A stretch of DNA of 64,000 nt from Lutibacillus sp052034115 (lineage in GTDB: Bacteria; Actinomycetota; Actinomycetes; Actinomycetales; Dermatophilaceae). Numbering within the stretch: the first letter of the stretch is position 1; every line of letters begins with the position of its first letter. Location of the stretch: the NCBI GenBank assembly GCA_052034115.1, contig JBPOIZ010000016.1, positions 1 to 64,000 on the forward strand. The letters are read 5' to 3'. A program made the translations under genes and the position numbers. Shown one piece after another: positions 34,632 through 42,960 of the stretch. The notes beneath the pieces were generated by a model. That model made no database searches. It saw only the letters and a list, made by a program, of their open reading frames with translations, and had not been told where the DNA came from.

Positions 34632-35000
34632 ATGCCGTCATACGACTTCGAGGTGGACCTGCCGTCGCTCGTCAAGGCGGCGCAGGCGACCGCCGAGGTG
34701 GTCAAGCTCAAGAAGGACAAGGACATTTCCGACGTTGTGCCGACCGAGGGTGCGGTCGGCAACGAGACCGTCTGGTCGGCCGTCGCGGAGTTCTCCGAGC
34801 GGTGGGAACGCGGCTTCAACGACCTCGTCGGCGACGTCGAGGAGATCGCCGGGCGCCTCGGCAAGGTTGCCATGACCTATGCCGAGTTCGACCAGAAGGG
34901 CGCCGAGGCGATGACGACCGTGGCTGCAGCAGTCAAGGGCGTCGGTTTCCCAGGGGTCGGCACTGGCGACGGGGGCACCTCGGGCGCCGGTCCGAGCTAG
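34632..35000 (+). CDS. EspC-like / WXG-like ESX-associated protein
   Basis: 122 residues from ATG 34632. A charged N-terminus (VKLKKDKDISD) leads into a helical part with W-x2-V-x-EF-x2-RW spacing and a final AMTYAEFDQKG helix, followed by a Gly-rich tail. This pattern resembles the EspC/DUF2580 group of ESX-exported proteins. It is followed closely by a small gene that looks like an immunity protein. Family call is by pattern only. Confidence 0.6.
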   Translation: MPSYDFEVDLPSLVKAAQATAEVVKLKKDKDISDVVPTEGAVGNETVWSAVAEFSERWERGFNDLVGDVEEIAGRLGKVAMTYAEFDQKGAEAMTTVAAAVKGVGFPGVGTGDGGTSGAGPS

Positions 35001-35009
35001 GAGGTCGTG

Positions 35010-35315
35010 GTGCTCGACGTGGATGGGGCACTCGCCATCGCCCGGGCGGCCATCGAGTCGGCGGAGCAGCCGGACGTTGTAGGCGCCCCATTCGCGCCGG
35101 TCGTCACCGACCTGTCCGTCATGGTCTTCTACAACACGCGCGCCTACTTCAACGGCGACGTCTTCGGTGGTCTGGCCGGCAACGGCCCCGCGGTCGTCGA
35201 CCGTCGCGACGGCACGGTCCGTTGGTTGGGCAGTCATGACGACCCCGAGGTGCTCCTCGCCGAGCTCGAGGCGCACCTCAGGGCCGGCCGTGCCCACGCA
35301 CCACCGCCGATGTGA
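35010..35315 (+). CDS. Imm35/YrhB-like small protein
   Basis: 101 residues from GTG 35010 (TAGGAGG 4-5 nt upstream). The sequence FYNTRAYFNGDVFGGLAGNGPAVVDRRDGTVRWLGS follows the Imm35/YrhB pattern of a Tyr-rich strand, GNGP turn and a strand ending at a G-S/T. (The stretch is 35116-35232.) Proteins of that family are polymorphic-toxin immunity proteins or their relatives. It lies directly after the EspC-like gene at the end of the plus-strand ESX run, so it could protect against an effector of the ESX system; no toxin domain was recognised nearby. Confidence 0.5.
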   Translation: MLDVDGALAIARAAIESAEQPDVVGAPFAPVVTDLSVMVFYNTRAYFNGDVFGGLAGNGPAVVDRRDGTVRWLGSHDDPEVLLAELEAHLRAGRAHAPPPM

Positions 35316-35382
35316 GGCGTTGTCACGCGGTCCTCGTCCAGGCGGATGGTGCTCGCCATCGGCGCGTGTCGCGTCGGGTTCG

Positions 35383-36165
35383 CTACCGGCGGCCCCACCG
35401 CCGCGGCAACTTTCCGCGCTTCGGCACGCGAGAGCTTTGGGTGCCGCGCAGGGCCCGGCGCCACGGCGGGTCCGGCTCCGGCTCAGGGGTCCACGTCGGG
35501 GTGAACGGGATGTTCACGGCGCCGTCGGGTGGCGCGAACGGGGTGTGCGCCGCCGGACGGAGTCCGCTGCCCTCGGCGGTCCGGTCCGGTGGTGCGGCGG
35601 GGGCCGCTGGCGCTGGCGCCGGCGGCGGGGCAGGGTCGTCCAGCCGGTATGACGGTGCAGGTTTTGCGGTCAGTTCGTCGGCGGCGCCCTGGTGGGCGGC
35701 GGGGCCGGGCGTGCTCAACGGCGGCACCCCGGTGCGGTGCGGGTCGGCAGCGGGCCCCCGCTCGACAGGCATCCCTTGGACGGGCATCTCGCTTACGGGC
35801 GGTTCGAGAGCCGCAGGTGCGGGAGCCGCAGGTGCGAGAGCCGCAGGTGCGGGAGCCGCAGGTGCGGGCGTGGGTGCCGGCGCAGGGGTTTCGGGGCCCA
35901 GCTCGCGTTGAGTGGAGGGTTGCGCGGCGGGTTCGGGGGTTTCGGGGCCCAGCTCGCGTTCAGTGGAGGGTTCTGGGGTGGGTTCGGGCTCCTCGGCTCG
36001 GGGGTCTTCGGCCGGCGCGGTGATCGGCTCCCGGTGGGTCGGGACGGCGCGTCCGGACTCGATCGCAGCGCGCCGGCGCCAGTAGTCGACGAGGGTGACG
36101 CGGCCGGCGTCCAGTTCGCAGTCCAGGGCGGCCAGCGCGTCGAGGGCGGCGGTGTCGTCAGCCAT
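35383..36165 (-). CDS. Pro/Ala-rich low-complexity protein co-transcribed with eccB
   Basis: 260 residues. The first ~40 residues are ordered and helical (LDALAALDCELDAGRVTLVDYWRRRAA); nearly all of the rest is Pro/Ala/Glu-rich. It includes a 15-bp tandem repeat (35806-35865) and two copies of the 19-nt interspersed repeat that encode the paired STERELGPET / STQRELGPET units. The C-terminus is basic (RVPKRGKLPRRWGRR). The ATG overlaps the eccB stop by 8 nt. No known domain; it may bind an ESX component or be a disordered linker protein. Confidence 0.7.
   Translation of the reverse strand: MADDTAALDALAALDCELDAGRVTLVDYWRRRAAIESGRAVPTHREPITAPAEDPRAEEPEPTPEPSTERELGPETPEPAAQPSTQRELGPETPAPAPTPAPAAPAPAALAPAAPAPAALEPPVSEMPVQGMPVERGPAADPHRTGVPPLSTPGPAAHQGAADELTAKPAPSYRLDDPAPPPAPAPAAPAAPPDRTAEGSGLRPAAHTPFAPPDGAVNIPFTPTWTPEPEPDPPWRRALRGTQSSRVPKRGKLPRRWGRR
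35806..35865 (-). repeat. 15-bp tandem repeat (4 copies) in the Pro/Ala-rich gene
   Basis: Four head-to-tail units of GRGAGCCGCAGGTGC, alternating A and G at the second base. They encode a Pro-Ala-rich pentapeptide repeat and keep the frame. Confidence 0.85.
35893..35975 (+). repeat. Paired 19-nt interspersed repeat, copies 3 and 4 (inside a gene)
   Basis: Core TCGCGTTGAGTGGAGGGTT at 35903-35921 and TCGCGTTCAGTGGAGGGTT at 35954-35972, each preceded by GGGGCCCAGC. The spacing is 51 bp (17 codons). They are the same element as the intergenic pair near 11.2 kb. They are read in frame on the minus strand as part of the Pro/Ala-rich protein. Confidence 0.85.
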
Positions 36166-37657
36166 TGGCGCCTGGCGCTGCTCCGAAGAAGCGACGGGCT
36201 GCGGCCGGGTCGAGGGTCGGGCCCAGGGGAAGCAGCGACACCAACTCGGCCGGTGCTGGCTGGATGGTCTTACCGAGCCCGAGGGACTGCAGCGCCGCGA
36301 GGTCCACCACGGGGAACTTGATCCCCTGATCGGTGACGAGGAAGAGGTTGCCGAGGTTGGGGGTCACCCCGTCGGTGGCCTGCCCGATGACGATGCCGCG
36401 GCCCGGAGGCAGATAGACCGCGTCCGCCGAGGTGAGCCCTCCAACGCCGCTGGTTTCGGTGGTGGGGGGAGCAGGCACGGCCACGGCATCGGCTGGCAGC
36501 GGGAGCGCGTCGACCGCGCCGACCTCTCGGACCGGCCGGCCCTGATCGATGCGCCAGCCGACACACAGTCCCGGAGCCGCGTCGACCGAGACAAAACTGG
36601 GCCGGGTGCGCGGATAGGCAGCGACGTCGAGGGGATTGCTCGTCGCTCCCAACGCGGCGAGGTCGGACGGAGACACCAACGGGACCTGCGGACCTTGCCC
36701 GGTGACCGCCCGGACGAGGTCCGCGACCACGGGACCGATCTCCTGCACCCCGTCGCCGAGGACGAGCTGGTATGTCGGCCCGCCGGCCGCCCGGTTCACC
36801 CGCACCACGTCTCCGACCGACGCCGAGCGCCCACCGAGGGAGATGGTCTTTCCGGCGTCGGCGATCACCGGCCTGCGGATCTGCGGGGCCTCCGGGATCA
36901 CATTGAGCAGGCCGACGCTGATCCGCCGAGCCGAACCGACATCGAGGCCCAGACCCTCCGCCACTTGTCGGTCGCCCGGGTCCTCGACCCGGGCCCGCAC
37001 CCCGTCGAAGAGGAGGTAGTAGGCCTTCCCGTCCGGGGTGACGAGCAGCGAGGCTCCCGCCACCGAACTCAGCGACCCCCCGGCCCCTTGCGGCAGGCCG
37101 ATCGCCACCGTGGTCTGCGGCGGCACCGTCATACCGGGTGCGGCGTCCGGGTCGACGGTGATCATGTCGCAGACCGTCCAGGCACTCGGGACGAGGCTGG
37201 CCTCGGTGGGCACCTGATGCGGGGCACCCGGAATCCCCAGTAGCTGCCCCTTGGGCAACTCCGCGAGGGTGGCCGTGTTCACCTGGCGGACCACTCGGCC
37301 GACGGAGCCCGCCGACGATCCGGCAGCGCCGGTGTCGGACTCTGCCGCGAGCATGGCCGACGCCAGATTGAGGGCCGGGTGGACCTTTCCATCCCGCACG
37401 ACAAAGGCGCTGCCGCTGTCGGTGTCGACGAGCACCTTGGCGTCGCCGATGGAGGGGGCTGGCTTGATGAAGCCATAGACGGCAAAGCCGGCCAGGACGA
37501 GGCCGGCGACGACCAAGCCGATGACCATGGCGACTCCGTGCCGCGGGCCGTGGAGGTTCGCCTGGTAGGAGACCCCGCTCTGTACCGCGCGCTCGACCCG
37601 GCGAACTCCGAACCGGTAAGCCTGCACCTGCACCTTGGTGCTGCGCTCTGCTGCCAC
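36158..37657 (-). CDS. eccB: EccB, type VII secretion membrane protein
   Basis: 499 residues from GTG 37657. The conserved N-terminus (QVQAYRFGVRRVERAVQSG) is followed by a single transmembrane helix (about 45-65), and the rest is the large extracytoplasmic repeat domain with a central Cys pair (VCDMI and LCVGW). These are the diagnostic EccB features, and the length is normal. EccB forms the outer-leaflet part of the ESX core with EccC, D and E. It is divergent from eccE and overlaps the downstream Pro/Ala-rich gene. Confidence 0.95.
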   Translation of the reverse strand: MAAERSTKVQVQAYRFGVRRVERAVQSGVSYQANLHGPRHGVAMVIGLVVAGLVLAGFAVYGFIKPAPSIGDAKVLVDTDSGSAFVVRDGKVHPALNLASAMLAAESDTGAAGSSAGSVGRVVRQVNTATLAELPKGQLLGIPGAPHQVPTEASLVPSAWTVCDMITVDPDAAPGMTVPPQTTVAIGLPQGAGGSLSSVAGASLLVTPDGKAYYLLFDGVRARVEDPGDRQVAEGLGLDVGSARRISVGLLNVIPEAPQIRRPVIADAGKTISLGGRSASVGDVVRVNRAAGGPTYQLVLGDGVQEIGPVVADLVRAVTGQGPQVPLVSPSDLAALGATSNPLDVAAYPRTRPSFVSVDAAPGLCVGWRIDQGRPVREVGAVDALPLPADAVAVPAPPTTETSGVGGLTSADAVYLPPGRGIVIGQATDGVTPNLGNLFLVTDQGIKFPVVDLAALQSLGLGKTIQPAPAELVSLLPLGPTLDPAAARRFFGAAPGANG

Positions 37658-37818
37658 CGCCGCCCGCCCCTGGTCGCCCGAAAGTCCAGGTCACATGGTA
37701 ACGAGCCCACGCCGCACCCGTCGCTGGATCGGTGGCCACGGAGGCCACCTCGATAGACTCCGGCGGGACGTCGTCACGACACCACGGCGATCGCACGCTC
37801 AGGGGAGGAGCCGCCACA
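37658..37818. promoter_or_regulatory. Divergent eccB / eccE promoter region
   Basis: 161-bp gap between divergent ESX core genes. It must hold promoters for both directions, but I see no clear -35/-10 boxes. The eccE start is set by AGGGGAGGAG at 37801-37810, 8 nt before the GTG at 37819. Confidence 0.5.
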
Positions 37819-39783
37819 GTGGTCTCGATCAACCCCGAAGGGGGTCCTCGCCCGGCCTCGCGAAGGGACCGGCGCGCGGCCGCGGACCCGGCAGTCCATG
37901 TGGCCGCCGTGGCCGCCGCGGCCACCTCCGGGACGGCTCGTCCCCGACCCACGCCACGCAGCCTGAAGGCCGGGCGTGCGCGCCGCATGATCGGACCTCT
38001 CCCGGTGTCGTCGCTGGTAGGCCTCGAGGTGTTGGCTGCAGGTGGGCTCCTCTACCGGATGGCCTCCACGCCCCTCCACTTCGTGCTCCTCGCGGGTGGC
38101 GCCGCGCTGGGGCTGCTCCTTCTGGTGCCCATGGGCGCGGGGTCGTTGGGCACGACCTTGGCTCGTCGGGTCGCCTTCGCGACGCGCCCCCGGCTCGCTG
38201 CCGACGAGCGGTCCACCGGCCCGGCGTCGGCCCTCTTCGCCGGTATGGTGCTGCGCCCCGCCCGCGACCAGCGCGGCCGCGCCTTCGGCGTCGTCGAGTG
38301 GGCTGGCACGGCAACGGCGGTCGTCATGGTCACTCCTGGCGACGCCTCGCCGATGCGGTATGGCGTGCCCTCACCCTTGCCGCTCAGCGCCATCGTCGAG
38401 CGGCTCGCGCACAGTGACATCCCGCTCGATGCCCTCGTGGTGCACACCTTGTCGGTCTCCGGCAACGCCACGACGGCACCGGCTGCGACTCCGTGGCGTG
38501 GGCGCCGCGACCTCTACCTCGCGGTGCGGCTGCGCCCCCTGTCCGCCCGCGCGGCGCTGGCCCGTCGTGGTGGCGGGGTCCGTGGTGTCGACGCCTGTCT
38601 GGCGGCGCTGACCGGCGCGGTCGCCGCCGAGGTGCGAGCTGCGGGGCTGTCCGCGCAGACCCTCGACGTCGAGGCCCTGCTGCAGGCGCTCGACGACGTG
38701 GCCGTTCCTGTTGGGACACCCGGAGCTTCACCTGGCTCGCACGGAGCCCCGGGCGGCGGTTCGACACTGGCGCCCTGGGCGGAGTCGTGGTCCAGCGTGA
38801 CCGGGCCCGTCAACGGCCACGTGAGCCTGATCGCCTCGGCCTGGCATCCAGGACCCACCACCCAGGCCCCCACCGAGGCAGGACCCGACGCGACCGATCG
38901 CGGGCTCGAGCTCGGCGCGCCCGCCGGGGCCGCCGCCTCCACCGTGCTCGAGATCCGCCCAGCGGGGGCGGCGGCTGCGGTCCGACTGCTCGTCCGGACC
39001 AGTGCCCTCGGTGTCCAGGCTGCGGCTGTTGCCGCCGCGCAGATGCGGTCGGTCGGCGCTCGGGCGGGCGTCGCCTTCGGCGTGTTGGGCGGAAGCCAAC
39101 TCGCCGGCGCCCGCGCGACCTGCCTGCTCGGCGACGGCAGGGTCCCCGGCGCGCCGGCGGGGCCGACGCACCCCGAGGCAGTCGCCGACATCACCGTCCC
39201 CCTCGCCGCCCTCGACCGGCTCGCGCCTCGCCTCGGCGTCGGCATACCGCTCGGCGATGACGACCGTGGCCGGTCCTGGGCGGTCGACCTGGTCCACGCC
39301 CGCCCACAACGCGTGGTCACCGTGGGAGAGGGCTGGGTCGCCTCGGCGTTGGCCGGTCGCGCCGTGCGCGCCGGGATCCGGGTCGTGGTCGTCACCGATC
39401 GCCCCGCACCGTGGCAAGCGCTCATCCGCCAGGTCGCGGGCGACGCCGAGGTGGCCATCGTCCCTCCCGACGCACGCACTCTCGTCGGCGATGGCGAGAA
39501 GGGCGCGCGGCTCATCATCGTCGAGGGCCCGGGAGCTGCGCCGGGTGCGCGGCAGCCCTGGCAGACCGTGCTCAATGTCCTGCCCGACGCGAGCGCCGGG
39601 GAGTCGCTCCTGCCGGCGGCTGACCTCGTGCTCGTCACTGCTGGGGCGGCAGCCGAGGAGTTGGACCGCCCACTGGGCCTGGACCAGTCAGCGGCCGGGC
39701 AGCTTCAGGGGATGGTCGAGTTCGCGGTTGCCTGCGTGTCCGGGGGCAAGGTCACCGTCGTGCGCATGGATCCGTCCGCCTGA
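37819..39783 (+). CDS. eccE: EccE, type VII secretion membrane protein
   Basis: 654 residues from GTG 37819, supported by a strong AGGGGAGGAG site; an in-frame upstream ATG at 37732 has no such site. Two transmembrane helices lie near residues 60-115 (SSLVGLEVLAAGGLLY and VLLAGGAALGLLLLVPMG). The rest is a cytosolic alpha/beta domain. The topology and the neighbour eccB identify EccE, the peripheral core subunit of mycobacterial-type ESX systems. Primary sequence is poorly conserved in this family, so context carries part of the assignment. Confidence 0.85.
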   Translation: MVSINPEGGPRPASRRDRRAAADPAVHVAAVAAAATSGTARPRPTPRSLKAGRARRMIGPLPVSSLVGLEVLAAGGLLYRMASTPLHFVLLAGGAALGLLLLVPMGAGSLGTTLARRVAFATRPRLAADERSTGPASALFAGMVLRPARDQRGRAFGVVEWAGTATAVVMVTPGDASPMRYGVPSPLPLSAIVERLAHSDIPLDALVVHTLSVSGNATTAPAATPWRGRRDLYLAVRLRPLSARAALARRGGGVRGVDACLAALTGAVAAEVRAAGLSAQTLDVEALLQALDDVAVPVGTPGASPGSHGAPGGGSTLAPWAESWSSVTGPVNGHVSLIASAWHPGPTTQAPTEAGPDATDRGLELGAPAGAAASTVLEIRPAGAAAAVRLLVRTSALGVQAAAVAAAQMRSVGARAGVAFGVLGGSQLAGARATCLLGDGRVPGAPAGPTHPEAVADITVPLAALDRLAPRLGVGIPLGDDDRGRSWAVDLVHARPQRVVTVGEGWVASALAGRAVRAGIRVVVVTDRPAPWQALIRQVAGDAEVAIVPPDARTLVGDGEKGARLIIVEGPGAAPGARQPWQTVLNVLPDASAGESLLPAADLVLVTAGAAAEELDRPLGLDQSAAGQLQGMVEFAVACVSGGKVTVVRMDPSA

Positions 39784-39861
39784 GGTCACGGGCCACGAGG
39801 GCAACTCATCGGGGGATGGTCGCGGTCGCGGAACCCACGCGTGCCGAGTAGGTTCGCGAGC

Positions 39862-40761
39862 ATGGCTGTCATCGAGGCCCGTGGGCTGGTCAAGCGATAT
39901 GGCGACGTGGCCGCCGTCGATGGGGTGGATCTCGACGTCGCGGAGGGGATGTTCTACGGCATCCTCGGCCCGAACGGCGCCGGCAAGACGACGCTGCTGG
40001 AGCTCATCGAAGGCATCAGGCAGCCGGACGCCGGTTCCGCCAGCATCCTCGGCCACTCGACGTGGCCGAGAAACCACGCCGTCCTCCCCTCGGTCGGGGT
40101 CCAACTGCAGGCCACGGCCTTCTTCGAACGGCTGTCTGCGGCCGAGCAACTCGAGACCATCGCCGACCTGTATGGCGTCCCGCGCTCGCGGGTCGGCGAC
40201 ATGCTCGACCTGGTCGGCCTGACCGAGAAGGCCGCAACACCGGCGGAGAAGCTCTCCGGTGGGCAGCAGCAACGTCTGGCCATCGCCTGTGCCCTCGTGC
40301 ACGACCCGGCCGTCGTGTTTCTCGACGAACCGACCGCGGCCCTGGACCCGCAAGCCCGGCGAAACCTGTGGGACCTGCTCCGCGAGACGAACGCGCAGGG
40401 TCGCACCGTCGTGCTGACCACGCACTACATGGACGAGGCGGAGATTCTCTGCGACGAGGTCGCCGTCATGGACCAAGGCCGCATCCTCACCCGCGATGCC
40501 CCGGCTGCGCTGATCCGCGGCCTGGGTGCCGCGACCCGGATCAGTGTGCCGCTCGACGCGATCCGCGAGTCCGACGCGGCCGACATACCGGGGGTGGAGC
40601 ACGTGAGCACCGACGAGGAGAGCGTGACGATGTCGTCGCACGACCCGACCGCCTCGTTGGCAGCGTTGGCAGCCCGCGGAGCGCTGGGCGGCTTGCAGGT
40701 CAGAGGCGCAACCCTGGAGGACGTGTTCCTCACCTTGACCGGGCGGGAGTATCGGTCATGA
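39862..40761 (+). CDS. ABC-2 transporter ATP-binding protein
   Basis: About 299 residues from ATG 39862; a GTG at 39841 is a possible alternative. Walker A GPNGAGKTT, signature LSGGQQQR, Walker B VVFLDEPTAALD and H-loop TTHYMDE are all present. The C-terminal extension (GLQVRGATLEDVFLTLTG) is typical of drug/antibiotic ABC-2 exporters (DrrA/CcmA-like). It overlaps the permease gene by 4 nt. It starts 78 bp after eccE and might be read through from it. Confidence 0.93.
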   Translation: MAVIEARGLVKRYGDVAAVDGVDLDVAEGMFYGILGPNGAGKTTLLELIEGIRQPDAGSASILGHSTWPRNHAVLPSVGVQLQATAFFERLSAAEQLETIADLYGVPRSRVGDMLDLVGLTEKAATPAEKLSGGQQQRLAIACALVHDPAVVFLDEPTAALDPQARRNLWDLLRETNAQGRTVVLTTHYMDEAEILCDEVAVMDQGRILTRDAPAALIRGLGAATRISVPLDAIRESDAADIPGVEHVSTDEESVTMSSHDPTASLAALAARGALGGLQVRGATLEDVFLTLTGREYRS

Positions 40762-41816
40762 GGGGCCTGAAGGCGCTGACTATCGCGCAGACCAAGGGGT
40801 TCCTTCGCGACCGGCAGACACTGTTCTGGATCCTGCTCTTCCCGCTGATGTTCCTGTTGATCTTCGGATCGATCTTCCGCGACGCCGGGACGAGCCAGTC
40901 CAACTTGGTGGTGATCGGCAAGGTGGCCCTCGTCGATTCGCTCCCCGCCGAGGCCAGGACGGCGTTCGACGAGCTCTTCGACGTCACGCGCACCGATGAC
41001 CGTGACGCTGCGCTGGACCAGGTCCGCACCGGGGAGCAGGACGCCGCACTGGAGATGAGCGGGACGACCGTCGTCCTGCACTACACGTTGGCCGATCAGG
41101 TCAAGGCGGCCCGGATCCGCGGCACCATCGAGTCGTTCGTCAACGGCGCGAACATCGCCCTGTCCGGTCGACCGCCGACATTCACTCTCGACGCCCGCAG
41201 CGTTGAGGACGACTCGCTGCAGCCGATTCAATACATCGCCCCCGGCATCCTGGGGTGGGCCATCGCCATGGGGGCGATCTTCGGTGCCGGTCTGCCGCTC
41301 GTCCAGTGGCGGCAGAGCAAGTTGCTCCGCCGCATCCGGCTCTCGCCCACCTCGACCGCCGCGCTGGTCGGCTCCCGGACCGTGGTGACGCTGGCGGTCG
41401 CGCTGGTGCAGATGGTGATCTTCCTCGGCGTCGGCGTGCTCGTCTTCGGCCTGAAGCTGACGAACTACTGGTGGATGGCCATCCCCCTGGTCGTCGCGGC
41501 CGCACTCGCGTTCATGACGGTGGGTCTGGTGGTCGGCGCGGTGAGCAAGAGCCCCGAGGGCGCGTCCGGGCTGGCCAACCTCATCATCATGCCGATGGCC
41601 TTCCTCAGCGGCTCGTTCATTCCGCTCGATGGCGCCCCGCCCTGGATGACCGGGGTGGCCAAGGTCTTGCCGCTCGGGCACCTCAACCAGGGGATGCTTG
41701 ACGTCATGGTCCGCGGTGAAGGCCCCGGGGCCGTGCTGATGCCCATCGGGGTCCTGCTGGCCTTCGGCCTGGCCTTTGGTGGCCTGGCAGTCCGCCTCTT
41801 CCGCTGGGAGGCCTGA
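40758..41816 (+). CDS. ABC-2 transporter permease
   Basis: 352 residues, ATGA overlap with the ATPase gene. One N-terminal transmembrane helix (about 22-40), a long extracytoplasmic loop (about 45-160), then five helices in the C-terminal half with the SKSPEGASGLANLIIMPMAFLSG segment (39 residues in two halves) characteristic of ABC2_membrane proteins. Substrate unknown: it could be a lipid, drug or peptide exporter. Confidence 0.9.
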   Translation: MRGLKALTIAQTKGFLRDRQTLFWILLFPLMFLLIFGSIFRDAGTSQSNLVVIGKVALVDSLPAEARTAFDELFDVTRTDDRDAALDQVRTGEQDAALEMSGTTVVLHYTLADQVKAARIRGTIESFVNGANIALSGRPPTFTLDARSVEDDSLQPIQYIAPGILGWAIAMGAIFGAGLPLVQWRQSKLLRRIRLSPTSTAALVGSRTVVTLAVALVQMVIFLGVGVLVFGLKLTNYWWMAIPLVVAAALAFMTVGLVVGAVSKSPEGASGLANLIIMPMAFLSGSFIPLDGAPPWMTGVAKVLPLGHLNQGMLDVMVRGEGPGAVLMPIGVLLAFGLAFGGLAVRLFRWEA

Positions 41817-41898
41817 GCCGCACCGCGTCAGGTGGCCTGCGTCAGGTGGCCTCCGCTCGGTTTGCCTCGCTCGGTGGCCCCGCAGGGCGTCGTGTGGA

Positions 41899-42186
41899 TC
41901 AGATTCGGGTCGCGCCGGTGCCACTGGCTCCGGCCGAGACGGACAGCCAGGCGAGCACCAGGTAGAGGCCGACCCCCAAGGAACACCCGACAAACGCGCA
42001 GGTCCAGCCGGTGCGCGCGCGGCGCGGGCCGTCTTCGGTGGTCAGCGCTGCCACCCCGGTGCCGACGAACGCAGCGACGCCGAGGGTGATGAGCAGGTCC
42101 GCCATCGCGTACCCGAACAACGCCGCACCCACGAGGATCCACGTCCAGGGGCGCGCAGGGGCGACGGGCTGGTCAATGGCGGCCAT
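41899..42186 (-). CDS. Hypothetical small membrane protein
   Basis: 95 residues from ATG 42186. Two strong transmembrane segments (about 15-48 and 60-86) joined by a short charged loop (EDGPRRARTG). No family recognised. It converges on the ABC-2 permease gene, with 82 bp between stops. Confidence 0.6.
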   Translation of the reverse strand: MAAIDQPVAPARPWTWILVGAALFGYAMADLLITLGVAAFVGTGVAALTTEDGPRRARTGWTCAFVGCSLGVGLYLVLAWLSVSAGASGTGATRI

Positions 42187-42640
42187 GGGCGCCTCCCCGC
42201 AGGTCGGGGTCACCGGGACGGCACGGCGGTGTCGCCAACGGTGTCCTGGATCGAGAGTCCACCCGAGTGCGGGCCCCCGCAACCGGAGCACGACGCCCCG
42301 GGGTGAACGGCCCGTCGTCTGAGCCGAACGGCGCCAGGCCCTTCCCCCCACTCCCGGGGGGTGGCCCGAAAATGCGTTGCACTGCCACCGGCCGCCCTGC
42401 GACTCTCGTAGCGGCCACCGACCGGTGGCCGGACGAGAGCCGACGAGGAGGTGACCCGGCCGATGTCCAACCGTTGTGACGCCGACATCCGCGCGTGGGG
42501 CGCCCTCGTCGAGGGACGTGCCGCGACCAGTGGCGTCGGTGGCGGTCGCGCGTAGGTCGCGCGTCCCGCTGGCAACACCCGCTTCCCGCTAGGTATGGCG
42601 CGATCGCGCCTGCCCAACCTCTCGTGTCGAAGGAGCTGAC
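42187..42640. other. 454-bp intergenic region
   Basis: No supported gene. A G/C hairpin CCCCCC-actccc-GGGGGG lies at 42344-42361. The region must carry the promoter of the 58-residue gene at 42641 and of the minus-strand small membrane protein. A GGAG-containing AAGGAG ribosome binding site at its right end belongs to the next gene. Confidence 0.6.
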
Positions 42641-42817
42641 ATGTTCACCACGTATGCCGTGCAGACCGCGGCCGTCGACCAGCGCGCGGCCAGCCTTCGG
42701 GCGGCCGAGCGGGCGCAGCGCCGCGAGGCCCTCCTGGCGTCGCGTTCGGTCTCGGTGCCGCAGGCGCGTCGCAGCCGAGCGGTCCGGTTGGTCGGGTTCG
42801 CCAGAGCCCGCACCTGA
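42641..42817 (+). CDS. Small 58-residue basic protein, unknown function
   Basis: ATG 42641 has AAGGAG 5 nt upstream (AAGGAGCTGACATG), a strong and well-spaced site. The product starts MFTTYAVQTAAVDQRAA, has a basic coiled helix (RAAERAQRREALLASRS) and ends in RLVGFARART. No signal peptide or membrane helix. Coding support is the strong site, the high-GC third positions and the terminator-like hairpin just downstream. Confidence 0.6.
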   Translation: MFTTYAVQTAAVDQRAASLRAAERAQRREALLASRSVSVPQARRSRAVRLVGFARART

Positions 42818-42830
42818 CCCCTCGTGGGGC

Positions 42831-42879
42831 GCGAGCGCCGCGTTGCCTGGCCCAGTGGCCAGCGACGCGGCGCTCTCGC
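42831..42879 (+). terminator. Large two-tier hairpin terminator after the 58-residue gene
   Basis: Outer arms GCGAGCGCCGCGT and ACGCGGCGCTCTCGC pair with a 2-nt bulge, and an inner perfect stem CTGGCC-cagt-GGCCAG (42847-42862) is nested inside. It starts 14 nt after the stop codon. No T tract follows, as usual for actinobacterial terminators. Confidence 0.65.
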
Positions 42880-42938
42880 GTTGCCGGATGACGGGTGTGC
42901 GGGACTCACTCTGCGGTCCACGCGATGACTGTGCCGAT

Positions 42939-42960
42939 TTCCCCCGCACCTTCGGGGGAA
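42939..42960 (+). promoter_or_regulatory. Hairpin in the leader of the TPR gene pair
   Basis: TTCCCCCG-cacctt-CGGGGGAA is a perfect 8-bp stem with a 6-nt loop, ending 20 nt before the GTG at 42981. The GTG lacks a normally spaced ribosome binding site, so the hairpin's GGGGGAAGAG arm may influence initiation. It could also be a second terminator for the upstream gene. Confidence 0.4.
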
